Source of the DNA: CAYQJL01 sp964612295
GTDB lineage: Bacteria; Eisenbacteria; RBG-16-71-46; CAIMUX01; WJJG01
Reading direction: 5' to 3'
Length of the DNA stretch: 64,000 bases
Assembly: GCA_964612295.1 (NCBI GenBank)
Contig: CAZTDY010000010.1
Coordinates: 1 to 64,000 of the forward strand
Shown here: positions 17,851 to 25,595 of the stretch, in pieces
How the letters are laid out: each line of letters opens with the position of its first letter
How positions within the stretch are numbered: position 1 is the first letter of the stretch
Notes under the pieces: generated by a model
Seen by the model: only the letters and a program-made list of their open reading frames with translations
Database searches by the model: none
What the model was told of the DNA's origin: nothing
Program-made: the position numbers and the translations under genes

Positions 17851-18303
17851 ATGGACCCACGGCCGCCCAATCAAATCTGTGTCACGATTCCAAGCAACAT
17901 GGAATGGCTGAGCGTTGTCGACAAAGTTGTCGAAGGAATCGTCGAACCCATGGAACTGAGCGAAGACGAGATCAACGCTTTGGCGATCTCCGTGGTCGAA
18001 GCCGGGACCAACGCGATCCAACACGGGAACAACCACGACGAAACCCTTCCGGTCGAGTTCTGTTTCCAGGTCGATGAGGACGTGATCACCATCGCGGTTC
18101 GAGATCGCGGAACGGGCTTCGACGTGGAGAAGGTGCTCAGCGCGGATCCGACCGAACCCGAGAACATCCTGGCCCCGCGGGGGCGCGGGATCTTCATCAT
18201 GCGCAGTCTGATGGATGATGTGTCCTTCCGCATGGTCGAAGGAGAAGGCTGCTGGGCGATCCTGACCAAAGCCCGCCGGGCGGCCGCCGAAGCCCAGGGA
18301 TGA
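17851..18303 (+). CDS. RsbW/SpoIIAB-like ATP-binding anti-sigma kinase
   Basis: A 150-residue GHKL ATPase. The N box is EAGTNAIQHGN (about 50-60), G1 is DRGTGF and G2 is GRGIFIMRSLMD. This matches the serine kinases that bind and phosphorylate STAS antagonists, and the preceding gene encodes one. The C-terminus overlaps the ruvX start by 4 bp (ATGA). The pair likely forms a partner switch controlling an envelope or stress response (inference). Confidence 0.87.
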   Translation: MDPRPPNQICVTIPSNMEWLSVVDKVVEGIVEPMELSEDEINALAISVVEAGTNAIQHGNNHDETLPVEFCFQVDEDVITIAVRDRGTGFDVEKVLSADPTEPENILAPRGRGIFIMRSLMDDVSFRMVEGEGCWAILTKARRAAAEAQG

Positions 18304-18773
18304 TCCCGGCCGAGAATCACTCGTTCGGCCGGCTCATGGGGCTGGATCTGGGCACGCGTCGAACAGGGATCGCGCTCAGCGATCCGGCCGGCGAGCTGGC
18401 CTCCGCCCACAGCACCGTGGAACTCCCGTTCAAGAAGCTGATCACCCACATCGCAGAGCTGGTGGCCGCCGAGGATGTCGCCCTGGTGGTCGTCGGGTAT
18501 CCCGAGCAGCCGAGCGGGACCCCCAGCGAAATCGGCCGGCTGGCGCAGCGGTTCAAGGATGGTCTCCGGGGCAGGGGAATCGTCTGCGAACTCTGGAACG
18601 AGGCGCTGACCAGTTGGGAGGCCGAGCAGATTCTGCAGCAGTCGGGGGACAGTCCTTCCCGGCGCAGGCGGAAGGGCGATCGCGGGGCGGTCGACCGCCT
18701 GGCGGCTGCACTCATGCTCCAGGACTACATCGATCACCACCGGCGTTCGCCCCGGACGCAGCCTGACGAATAG
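18300..18773 (+). CDS. ruvX: RuvX/YqgF-family RNase H-fold nuclease (pre-16S rRNA maturation)
   Basis: A 157-residue RNase H-like protein. The first catalytic Asp lies in GLDLGTRRTGIALSD, the central strand is VVVGYP, the NEALTSWEAE segment carries the Glu, and the final acid sits in AVDRLAAALMLQDYI. YqgF was first called a Holliday-junction resolvase and in E. coli acts in 16S rRNA 5' processing. ATG 18300 overlaps the previous stop. Association with mltG is common in bacteria. Confidence 0.9.
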   Translation: MIPAENHSFGRLMGLDLGTRRTGIALSDPAGELASAHSTVELPFKKLITHIAELVAAEDVALVVVGYPEQPSGTPSEIGRLAQRFKDGLRGRGIVCELWNEALTSWEAEQILQQSGDSPSRRRRKGDRGAVDRLAAALMLQDYIDHHRRSPRTQPDE

Positions 18774-18786
18774 GAGCTCGGTTTCA

Positions 18787-19785
18787 GTGCGCACGACGTT
18801 GTGGACGCTCTTCCTGCTGTTCCTTGTGGTGGCCGCCCTCGGCACGTACGGGTGGCGATCCCTGCACCAGCCGCTCGATGCCCGCGCCGGAGAGACGATC
18901 GTGAAGATCCCCAAGGGCGCGTCGGTTCGCCAGGTGGAGAGGCTCCTGGTGACCGAGGGCCTGCTCGGCTCCCGGATTCCCTGGTCATGGTGGGCTCGTC
19001 TGAACGGTCAGGACACCCGGATTCGGTCTGGAACCTATGCGCTGTCGGCCGCATCCACACCGATCGAGCTGCTCGAGATCCTGGTGAAGGGGGAGACGAT
19101 CTCGGTTGCGGTCACCATCCCGGAGGGGCTTCTGGAGGAGCAGGTCCTGGCGCGGCTGGCCGAGGGGCTGGGGCTACTCCCCGCCGATCTCGAGGCGGCC
19201 GCACGGGAACAGGCCCGACGGCTGCAGGGGCCGGAGGGGGATTCGGCCTCGCTCGAAGGCTACCTCTTTCCCGAGACCTACCATTTCGATCACGAGACGC
19301 CCGCCGCCGAGGTGGTGGAGCGGTTGGTCTCCAGCACGTTCGACGCGTTCGCCCAGGCCGAGCGTGCACAGGCCCGGGCCGTGGGGATGTCGATCCACGA
19401 GGTTCTCACCCTGGCCTCGATCATCGAGGCCGAGACCGCCCAGGAGCAGGAGCGGCCTCGCGTCTCGGCCGTCTATCACAACCGGATTGCACGCGGCATG
19501 CTCCTGCAGGCCGATCCGACCGTGGCCTACGCCACCGGGCGCATTGGTCAGCCGCTCTGGTACGAGCACCTGGAGGTCGACTCGCCCTACAACACCTATC
19601 GTTACGCCGGTCTGCCGCCGGGCCCCATCAACTCGCCCGGGCGAGCCTGTATCGAGGCGGCGCTCTTCCCATTGGAGGATTGTGTGGATCTCTACTTCGT
19701 GGCCCAGGGGGATGGGACCCATCTCTTCTCCCGGACCCTTCGGGAGCACGAAAATGCAAAACGGAGGGTGAGGCAGCTGCGTTAA
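18787..19785 (+). CDS. mltG: Endolytic murein transglycosylase MltG
   Basis: An inner-membrane lytic transglycosylase that cuts nascent glycan strands and sets their length. The 332-residue protein has one N-terminal membrane helix (about 5-22), a LysM-like subdomain and the YceG catalytic domain. The signature LTLASIIEAET contains the catalytic Glu E214, and LQADPTVAYATG and PYNTYRYAGLPPGPI follow. GTG 18787 comes 13 bp after the ruvX stop. Confidence 0.93.
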   Translation: MRTTLWTLFLLFLVVAALGTYGWRSLHQPLDARAGETIVKIPKGASVRQVERLLVTEGLLGSRIPWSWWARLNGQDTRIRSGTYALSAASTPIELLEILVKGETISVAVTIPEGLLEEQVLARLAEGLGLLPADLEAAAREQARRLQGPEGDSASLEGYLFPETYHFDHETPAAEVVERLVSSTFDAFAQAERAQARAVGMSIHEVLTLASIIEAETAQEQERPRVSAVYHNRIARGMLLQADPTVAYATGRIGQPLWYEHLEVDSPYNTYRYAGLPPGPINSPGRACIEAALFPLEDCVDLYFVAQGDGTHLFSRTLREHENAKRRVRQLR

Positions 19786-19800
19786 CCCTGGGTGAAGCAA

Positions 19801-19833
19801 TTGCCACTCTGGCGGGAGCGTGCTAGGCTCCCG
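19801..19833 (+). promoter_or_regulatory. Candidate promoter with inverted repeat before the small membrane protein and tRNA
   Basis: TTGCCA (19801-19806) and TAGGCT (19824-19829) are 17 bp apart, and TGC directly before the -10 gives an extended element. A 7-bp inverted repeat, CGGGAGC-GTGCTAG-GCTCCCG (19813-19833), overlaps the spacer and -10. It could be an operator or part of the mltG 3' end, since there is no U tract. Confidence 0.35.
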
Positions 19834-19859
19834 GACACGCAACTTCGGGAGGTAGATAG

Positions 19860-20129
19860 ATGGACAGGGCTCCGGCCAAAGTCAAACGTGGAACCCGCCG
19901 GGCGAAGGCCCGCCCGAGCCATGTGCCCGATGGCGGTCTGCGCATCGGTCGGTCCAACATCATATTGCTGGGCCTCGCGGTGGCAGCGATTGGAATCGGA
20001 TTCATCAGCCTGGCGATGGGATCGACGACCTTGTCGGCCATCCTGCTGGTGGGTGGGTACTTAGGACTGGTGCCCTGGGCGATCCTGGCGAAGGCCCGCC
20101 CGGATTCCAAGCCAGCCAACGACATGTAG
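19860..20129 (+). CDS. Small two-helix membrane protein, unknown function
   Basis: An 89-residue protein with a highly basic N-terminus (RAPAKVKRGTRRAKARP), then two hydrophobic spans (about 34-55 and 58-76) joined by a short turn. GGGAGG lies 8 nt before ATG 19860. The layout resembles short DUF3098-type membrane proteins of the FCB group, but this is only a shape comparison. It ends 14 bp before tRNA-Val. Confidence 0.7.
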   Translation: MDRAPAKVKRGTRRAKARPSHVPDGGLRIGRSNIILLGLAVAAIGIGFISLAMGSTTLSAILLVGGYLGLVPWAILAKARPDSKPANDM

Positions 20130-20143
20130 CTGATTGTTTTCGG

Positions 20144-20217
20144 GGGCGGATAGCTCAGTTGGTTAGAGCGCCTGCCTTACAAGCAGGAGGTCACAGGTTC
20201 GATTCCTGTTTCGCCCA
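20144..20217 (+). tRNA. tRNA-Val (anticodon UAC)
   Basis: A complete cloverleaf of 74 nt. The acceptor is GGGCGGA paired with TTCGCCC plus discriminator A, the D arm is GCTC-AGTTGGTTA-GAGC, and the anticodon stem CCTGC/GCAGG encloses CTTACAA with anticodon TAC. The T arm is ACAGG-TTCGATT-CCTGT. The 3' CCA is not encoded. No other tRNA was seen in the window. Confidence 0.97.
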
Positions 20218-20512
20218 AGCGATTCTCCGGGCGCACTGCTTTTCTCCCCGGTCCTCATCACTCCGTCGGCCCGCGCCGATGCTCGCCATCAACCGGGTCG
20301 GTGCCTTGGAACCTTTTCAGCACGTAATTGCTTGAGACGAAAGACGTAAGGTCTGGCTTCCACTCAGGCCCCCTGGACGGCCCCGTTCCGGGCCAGTCCG
20401 GAAATCTGTTGTCGGGCAAGCGGTTGGGCCTGGTCGGCAGTCCGGTCGCAGGTGGGGGCCGAAGACAACCACACAGCCCCGTTTCATCTCCGCTAGGTCT
20501 AAGCCCGACCGC

Positions 20513-20541
20513 TTGACAGATTTGGGCCTCCTTGATATACT
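20513..20541 (+). promoter_or_regulatory. Near-consensus sigma70 promoter for the dockerin-like secreted protein
   Basis: TTGACA (20513-20518) and TATACT (20536-20541) are separated by exactly 17 bp, the best promoter in the window. Transcription would start near 20548, leaving a leader of about 127 nt before ATG 20675. The rest of 20218-20512, between the tRNA and this promoter, shows no credible gene or repeat. Confidence 0.8.
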
Positions 20542-20560
20542 TCTTCCGTGCAAGCTAGCA

Positions 20561-20664
20561 GTGGATGAAGAAAGGAGGTGCCGGAGCAAGGGTCAACTTT
20601 GATGTTTGTTACATCACGACGCTTCTTCCACGGGCGTCAGCAGATTGAATCAACCCTTGGGAGG
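20561..20664 (+). promoter_or_regulatory. Structured 5' leader with two crossing helices near the ribosome site
   Basis: Helix A pairs GTGGA and AGAA (20561-20565, 20569-20572) with TTCTTCCAC (20623-20631). Helix B pairs CAAGGGT (20587-20593) with ACCCTTG (20653-20659), and TCAA/TTGA can extend it. The two helices interleave, so both together would make a pseudoknot. The last base of helix B is the first G of the GGGAGG ribosome site (20659-20664). An internal AAGGAGG at 20571-20577 directly touches a GTG that opens a short overlapping frame. No known riboswitch class is recognised. Confidence 0.35.
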
Positions 20665-20674
20665 TTATCAGAAG

Positions 20675-21280
20675 ATGAAGAGGCTTCTAAGTGCAGTGGT
20701 CATGCTGGCACTTGCTAGCAGTGTGGCCTATGCAAACGTGCCTGATCCCACCGCGTGTACAGTGCTGCCACTTGACACGTTTACAAACCAGCGCATGGTG
20801 GTGATTGGTGATGTTCCGGCGCCCTCAGCGCTTGCGGACATCGATATCTTTGTCGCTGCGACCGGCGGTATCGGGCTCGGTAACCGGTACGTTGAGGTTT
20901 TCATTGCCGGTGAGTGCGATGCGACGATGTGCTACTGCGACGGTTTGGTTCTGAGTGGTTACACCAGTGACTCTCCGGACCCCGTTGGCTACATCTCGTT
21001 TAATCTGGCTGCCAGCGGTTGCTGCGAAGTGACCACGGCCGGCCGCATTGTTGCCGACGGGCTGCCGATTCGGGGTTACGACATTATCGTGAGCCCGGAC
21101 TACAACGGCGCGACCGGTGACTGCAATATGTTCACGGACGACTTCGTTGCCTTTGGTGCCCAGGGCTGGGCCGGTCAGCACACGTGCTACGACACGTCTG
21201 GTGACGGCTTCGTCGGCGTTGCCGACTTTATCGCCTTTGGTTCCGCCTGGGGAACCGACCAGGGCTGCGTCGAGCAGTAG
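20675..21280 (+). CDS. Secreted protein with C-terminal dockerin-like Ca-binding repeats
   Basis: A 201-residue exported protein. ATG 20675 starts a clear signal peptide (MKRLLSAVVMLALASSVAYA, cleavage before N). A Cys-containing beta-rich region (about 30-150) shows no known family. The C-terminal 50 residues hold two related units. The second, DTSGDGFVGVADFIAFGSAW, has a DxSGDG EF-hand loop followed by a helix ending in W; the first (GDCNMFTDDFVAFGAQGW) is degenerate. This is the dockerin pattern. It is strongly promoted (20513-20541) and closed by a terminator at 21305, so probably abundant. Its G+C appears lower than that of its neighbours. Confidence 0.75.
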   Translation: MKRLLSAVVMLALASSVAYANVPDPTACTVLPLDTFTNQRMVVIGDVPAPSALADIDIFVAATGGIGLGNRYVEVFIAGECDATMCYCDGLVLSGYTSDSPDPVGYISFNLAASGCCEVTTAGRIVADGLPIRGYDIIVSPDYNGATGDCNMFTDDFVAFGAQGWAGQHTCYDTSGDGFVGVADFIAFGSAWGTDQGCVEQ

Positions 21281-21304
21281 AAGTCGAACGAGTTCGCTAT
21301 TGAT

Positions 21305-21340
21305 AACGGCCTGAAGCTCCGGCTTCGGGCCGTTTCTTTT
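21305..21340 (+). terminator. Rho-independent terminator after the dockerin-like gene
   Basis: The stem AACGGCC-T-GAAGC pairs with GCTTC-G-GGCCGTT (13 pairs with one wobble) around a TCCG tetraloop and is followed by TCTTTT. It begins 24 bp after the stop of the dockerin-like gene and closes a single-gene unit. Confidence 0.9.
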
Positions 21341-21556
21341 GTTGCCGCGTGTTTTTTGCGCTTCTATCATCCCCGCGCGAAGGAGCTAACCTTCGCCTGC
21401 CGTTGAGATCGGCCTCGCAGGAGCCGAACTAGATACTGAGGGCCGGGTACAACTCTGTGAGATGGGCAGGATGCAGGGCGAAGGCATCACGGGCATTGTC
21501 ACAGACCCCCGGTTCCACTCAGATGGCCGGAAGACGATGCCGTATGGAGTAGGATC

Positions 21557-22396
21557 ATGTTCTTGAGAGCCAGCATCAAGCGCCTGTCGGCGCCCCGCTC
21601 AATGCTCCTTCTCGGGGTGTTTCTGATGGCCTGCCCCTCCCTCGCCGCGGCCGGCCCGCATGAGAATGCAGTTCTCGTTCCCCACATCGCGCTGGATGTC
21701 GAGTACACCTCCTCGATCAGCGACTACGCCGGGTATTCGAGCGTTCGCGATGCGGAAGACATCTCGGTCTCCGGTCCAGTGCCTGATCAGGATGATCTGA
21801 AACCGGTCGTCTGGTACGTCATCGGCGTCCTATCGGACTGCCCGGGCCCGGTTGACGTGTGGGGTGCTCAGTTCGGGCTGGGAGATTACGACTCCGGTGC
21901 CATGGACCTCGTGAAGTGGGGCGACTGCTTTCTGGCCAACACAATGGAGCTTGCCAGTTCGGGATGGCCCGGCCCCAACGAAGGGATCGCGATCGTCGGG
22001 ACCTTCGACAGCCTGGCCGACGATGAGGTCATCGAGGTCTATTGGTTTGCATCCTACGTCTACGGCGAAGTGCAGATTCCCTTGGATCGGGATCCTCAAA
22101 TGGACATCGTCGGCTTCGCAAGTGAGCAGATTGGTACCGAACCCTCGATCGTCGACCCGATCGAGGAGTACAACCTCGGAAAACTGGGTTTCGGCGTCCC
22201 CGGCTACAACCCCGTGGACCCCGTTCCCCAAGAGGGCGCTTGCTGTGTGGACGGCGGGTGCGAGACCCAGACCCTGGACGATTGTGTCTCGCTCGGTGGC
22301 GAGTATCAGGGCGACAACACGTCCTGTTTTCCCAGGAACCCCTGCGAACCGGCCATGGAGACCAGCTGGGGCAACCTGAAACGGCTCTTTCGCTAG
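21557..22396 (+). CDS. Secreted Cys-repeat protein with C-terminal WGxLKxxFR tag, paralogue 1
   Basis: A 279-residue exported protein of unrecognised family. The signal is a basic start and LLLGVFLMACPSLAAA. The body contains FGLGDY and the strongly conserved SGWPGPNEG, both shared with the paralogue at 22688. Near the end is one copy of a repeat of the form GACCVDGGC-x8-C-x3-GG-x9-C (residues about 228-262). The protein then ends ETSWGNLKRLFR. No enzymatic motif is visible. The short C-terminal tag shared by both paralogues suggests a sorting or anchoring signal (inference). Confidence 0.72.
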   Translation: MFLRASIKRLSAPRSMLLLGVFLMACPSLAAAGPHENAVLVPHIALDVEYTSSISDYAGYSSVRDAEDISVSGPVPDQDDLKPVVWYVIGVLSDCPGPVDVWGAQFGLGDYDSGAMDLVKWGDCFLANTMELASSGWPGPNEGIAIVGTFDSLADDEVIEVYWFASYVYGEVQIPLDRDPQMDIVGFASEQIGTEPSIVDPIEEYNLGKLGFGVPGYNPVDPVPQEGACCVDGGCETQTLDDCVSLGGEYQGDNTSCFPRNPCEPAMETSWGNLKRLFR

Positions 22397-22687
22397 GATG
22401 CCGGAGGGGGCCTTCTCCCCCCGATTGTCCACCTTGCGACCTTCCCACGAGGGGCAGAAGCCCATATATTTCCAGAGGGGCGGGGCGTCCCGAAGTGTCC
22501 AGCCGGGCAGCCCTTGAAGCAGCGTAGTAGGCGATTGAATCAAAAAAAACCTTGTAGTTGCCCGCGAAGCTGCCGTAAAAGGACGTGAGTACGTTTTTCA
22601 GCAGGAAGGCGGCCGACTGCCGTAGTGCGTCGCCGCTTAGGAATCCGGCAGGGCATGGATGCTTTGCTAGTCAAGGAGGTCTTGACG
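22397..22687 (+). other. Leader/intergenic region between the two secreted paralogues
   Basis: No gene is seen. A G5/C5 hairpin (about 22404-22420) follows the first gene without a U tract. An A8 run sits near 22543. A weak ACGT-GAGT-ACGT hairpin flanked by A and T runs is at about 22575-22595. The start of the second gene is marked by AAGGAGG at 22673-22679. No recognisable promoter with both elements or known riboswitch was found. Confidence 0.4.
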
Positions 22688-23791
22688 ATGAGGAGAGTGC
22701 TTCTTGTCATGGCGATTGCGGGTCTGGGGTTCGGCGCCCAGGTGACCCCTGTTTCGGCAAATGTCGATGATCTAAGCCAGGGCGTGATTATCGCCCACTA
22801 TCCCCCCGATTTCACCTATTCGGCGGGGATGGATTGGTGCGGCGAGTACGATAACGTCTACTCGATTGCGAGCTGCGGCGAGCAGAACAACCGCATCGAC
22901 GGTGGGAGCACACCGGATAACCGCGTGGTGTGGTACATCGTGAGCGGGTTCGAGGAAGACAAGCAGTGGGCGGGTACCTCGTTTGGTTTGGGCGAGTACA
23001 CGAGCACGCTCTTCTACTTCACGGCCTATGGCCCCTGTCTGGCCGATGGGCTGGAGACGTCCACCGGCTCGTGGCCAGGCCCGAATCAGGGCACGACGGT
23101 CGTGGCGACCACCAGTAACTGGGAAGGCAATTTCCAGGTCGTCTACCACTTCGAGGGCTACACCTACACCAGTGGGGTCCTCCCGATCGGCGTCGATCCT
23201 GCGCAGGGTGTCGCCGGCCACGGTACCGTTCCGCCGCCCTATCCCTCCCAGTTCTATGATGCAATCTGCCTAGGGGCGATGGGTTTCGACACGGACGGTG
23301 TCTATTGCTGTGCTGATGATCCCGGCACGACCGCGGCCTGCTGCACCGGCGGCGTCTGCACGGTGGAGACCGAAGAGGACTGTCTGGCCGGCGGCGGCAC
23401 GTGGTATTCGGCCGAGGCCACCTGCGATGCTCCGTTCGAGTGCCCGATCGAGGGCGCCTGCTGCTGGAATCAGCAGTCATGCACGATTCGGACGCTCGAG
23501 GACTGCGATGCCATCGGCGGCAACTGGCACGAGGGCTTCACTTGCCCTGGCGGCGGCGGGGATGAGTACGATTGCACGATCGAAGGCGACATCCAGCCCT
23601 GCTGCGACCTCATCACCGAGGTCTGCACGATGAACTACGAGCAGGATTGCGTTCAGGGCGGCGGCGACTTCTTCGAGTCGTGGCACTCCTGTGAGCTGAC
23701 CGATCCTGAGAACCCCACCGGTGAAGGTCCCTGCGCTGTGATGCCGACCGGCGGCGAGACCTGGGGTTCGATCAAGACGATCTACCGCTAG
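22688..23791 (+). CDS. Secreted Cys-repeat protein with C-terminal WGxIKxxYR tag, paralogue 2
   Basis: A 367-residue paralogue of the preceding gene. ATG 22688 follows AAGGAGG and opens a signal peptide (RRVLLVMAIAGLGFGAQVTPVSA). The shared core has VVWYI, FGLGEY and the SWPGPNQG motif. Three tandem Cys repeats of about 40 residues follow (CC-x3-5-C-x6-7-C-x3-GG-x8-C type) between about 235 and 345. The protein ends GETWGSIKTIYR, the same tag type as paralogue 1. Closed by a terminator at 23898. Function unknown; likely a surface or extracellular structural protein. Confidence 0.75.
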   Translation: MRRVLLVMAIAGLGFGAQVTPVSANVDDLSQGVIIAHYPPDFTYSAGMDWCGEYDNVYSIASCGEQNNRIDGGSTPDNRVVWYIVSGFEEDKQWAGTSFGLGEYTSTLFYFTAYGPCLADGLETSTGSWPGPNQGTTVVATTSNWEGNFQVVYHFEGYTYTSGVLPIGVDPAQGVAGHGTVPPPYPSQFYDAICLGAMGFDTDGVYCCADDPGTTAACCTGGVCTVETEEDCLAGGGTWYSAEATCDAPFECPIEGACCWNQQSCTIRTLEDCDAIGGNWHEGFTCPGGGGDEYDCTIEGDIQPCCDLITEVCTMNYEQDCVQGGGDFFESWHSCELTDPENPTGEGPCAVMPTGGETWGSIKTIYR

Positions 23792-23897
23792 GCTGTTTGG
23801 CGGTACAGCGGTGACGCGCGACGCATGGCGTCCGGCGCATCGCAATACAAGACCTCCTGGAACCAGGCCCTGCCGGGGCGGTTCGGGTAGATAAGAG

Positions 23898-23938
23898 CAA
23901 GGTGAGGGTTCTAGCCGAGGATCCTCGCCTTGTCTTTT
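23898..23938 (+). terminator. Rho-independent terminator after paralogue 2
   Basis: CAAGGTGAGG (23898-23907) pairs with CCTCGCCTTG (23923-23932), ten pairs with one G-U, followed by TCTTTT. It separates the secreted-protein genes from the phosphodiesterase-like gene that starts 50 bp later. Confidence 0.8.
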
Positions 23939-23987
23939 GGGGGCAGTTTTTGAAGATGCCCCCTGTATTCGACAGGAGGGACCAACG

Positions 23988-25577
23988 ATGAAACAGTCCC
24001 GGACGGGCCCGCGGCCGGTCCTCGCGAGTGTGGGGGCCGTGATCATCATCGGGCTCATCGCTCTTGCCGGGCTCCATTGCGGCGGCCAGGACGGCGGCGG
24101 CCAGCGCATGGTCGTGATTGGCCTGGACGGCGCCACCTGGGATCTGCTGCAGCCCTGGATCGATCGGGGCGATCTGCCGACTCTCGCCGGATTGCAGGTG
24201 CGCGGCGCCTGGGGTGAACTCCAAAGCGTGGTTCCCTATCTCTCGCCTCCGGCCTGGACCAGCGCGGTCACCGGAGTCAACCCCGGCAAACACTCGATCT
24301 TCGATTTCCAGCGCCGGCTCCCCAACCAATCCGTGATCATCAGCGAGACCTCCAAGAACCGGCGCGCCCAGCCCATCTGGAACGTACTCAGCAACAACGG
24401 GAAGCGTGTTCTGGTCATGAACGTCCCCATGACCGACCCTCCCGACGAGGTCAACGGGCTCTTCATCGCCGGGTTCCCGCACATGGACGAGACCGGGTTT
24501 GCCCACCCCGCGTCTCTTGAAGAGGCGATCAGGCCCTACGATCTCGATGAGATGCAGATGCAAATCCACCCCGGCCAGGAGGACAGCCTCCTGCAGGTCT
24601 ATCACCGCGCTCTCGGCCAGCGAAAACGGATCACGATGGACTGGCTGGCCAATGAGCCGTTCGATCTGATGTGGGTGGTCTTCACTGCCACCGATCGCAT
24701 TCAACACACCTTCTGGATGTTCAGCGATCCTCAGAATCCGAACTACGACCCGATACGGGCCTCTCGCTACCAAGACTCGATTCACGACTTCTGGGTGGCT
24801 CAGGACAAGGCGCTGGCGGAGATCCTGGAGGCGATCGGGCCGGATGCGTACGTGATGCTCGTGTCCGATCACGGGTTCGGTCCCATGCGAACCAATCTTC
24901 GGGTGCAGGAGTATCTGCGTCGCCCGGGCTCCCTGGTCAATGCGCGCGAGGCCAGCAGTGTCTACTGTCTGGACAAGGGCGACGCGGCGCGCCTCTACGT
25001 GACCCGCAAGACCCGCGATCCGAAGTCCCCTTGGTCTCCGGACGAAGCGCTCGAGATCCGCGGCCGGCTGATCGAGGACCTGCGCGCCGCGACCGATCCG
25101 GCCACCGGCCAGAAGGTCTGCGAAGCCGTCTGGGACAACGCGGACGTCTTTGTCGGCATGTATGCGGAGAGAGGTCCGGATGTCGTGGCCTTGCCGGCCG
25201 AGGGCTATTTCCTGGTCTCAGGCGATCCGGAGGCGGAGGAGGGGGCGCCCTACATGGAGCCTCACGGTGACAAGCTGTCGGGGTGGCACAAGATGAACGG
25301 CATCTACGCCCTGGCCGGGCCCGGTATCCGTCCGGGTCGCTATGATCGCGATGCCGATCGAGTCTTCTCGCTGCTCGACGTGATGCCCACCGTTCTCTAC
25401 CTGATGGGGGAGCCGATTCCGGAAGGTCTCGACGGTGCCCTCATGGAGAGCGCCATCGAACCGGAGCGCTTGGGCTCCCGGCCTCCCGAGAGCGCTCCAC
25501 CGTTGGATGAGGACTACCGGCCGCTGACGCCCGAAGAGCTCGAGAACCTCAAGAACCTGCCCTACATCGGTGGGTAG
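23988..25577 (+). CDS. Membrane-anchored alkaline-phosphatase-superfamily (type I phosphodiesterase/pyrophosphatase-like) enzyme
   Basis: A 529-residue protein. The N-terminal hydrophobic segment (about 11-29) ends GLHC31, a poor lipobox because His precedes the Cys, so it may be a plain membrane anchor. The catalytic metal site starts at VVIGLDGATWDLL, with D47 as ligand and T50 as the likely nucleophile. Further ligands lie in VSDHGFGPM and in the HGDKLSGWHKMNG segment. Superfamily members hydrolyse phosphodiesters or pyrophosphates, or transfer phosphoethanolamine. The target is unknown. ATG 23988 has GGAGGGA upstream. Convergent with the glycan locus. Confidence 0.8.
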   Translation: MKQSRTGPRPVLASVGAVIIIGLIALAGLHCGGQDGGGQRMVVIGLDGATWDLLQPWIDRGDLPTLAGLQVRGAWGELQSVVPYLSPPAWTSAVTGVNPGKHSIFDFQRRLPNQSVIISETSKNRRAQPIWNVLSNNGKRVLVMNVPMTDPPDEVNGLFIAGFPHMDETGFAHPASLEEAIRPYDLDEMQMQIHPGQEDSLLQVYHRALGQRKRITMDWLANEPFDLMWVVFTATDRIQHTFWMFSDPQNPNYDPIRASRYQDSIHDFWVAQDKALAEILEAIGPDAYVMLVSDHGFGPMRTNLRVQEYLRRPGSLVNAREASSVYCLDKGDAARLYVTRKTRDPKSPWSPDEALEIRGRLIEDLRAATDPATGQKVCEAVWDNADVFVGMYAERGPDVVALPAEGYFLVSGDPEAEEGAPYMEPHGDKLSGWHKMNGIYALAGPGIRPGRYDRDADRVFSLLDVMPTVLYLMGEPIPEGLDGALMESAIEPERLGSRPPESAPPLDEDYRPLTPEELENLKNLPYIGG

Positions 25578-25595
25578 GAGCAGCCCTCTAAGGGG

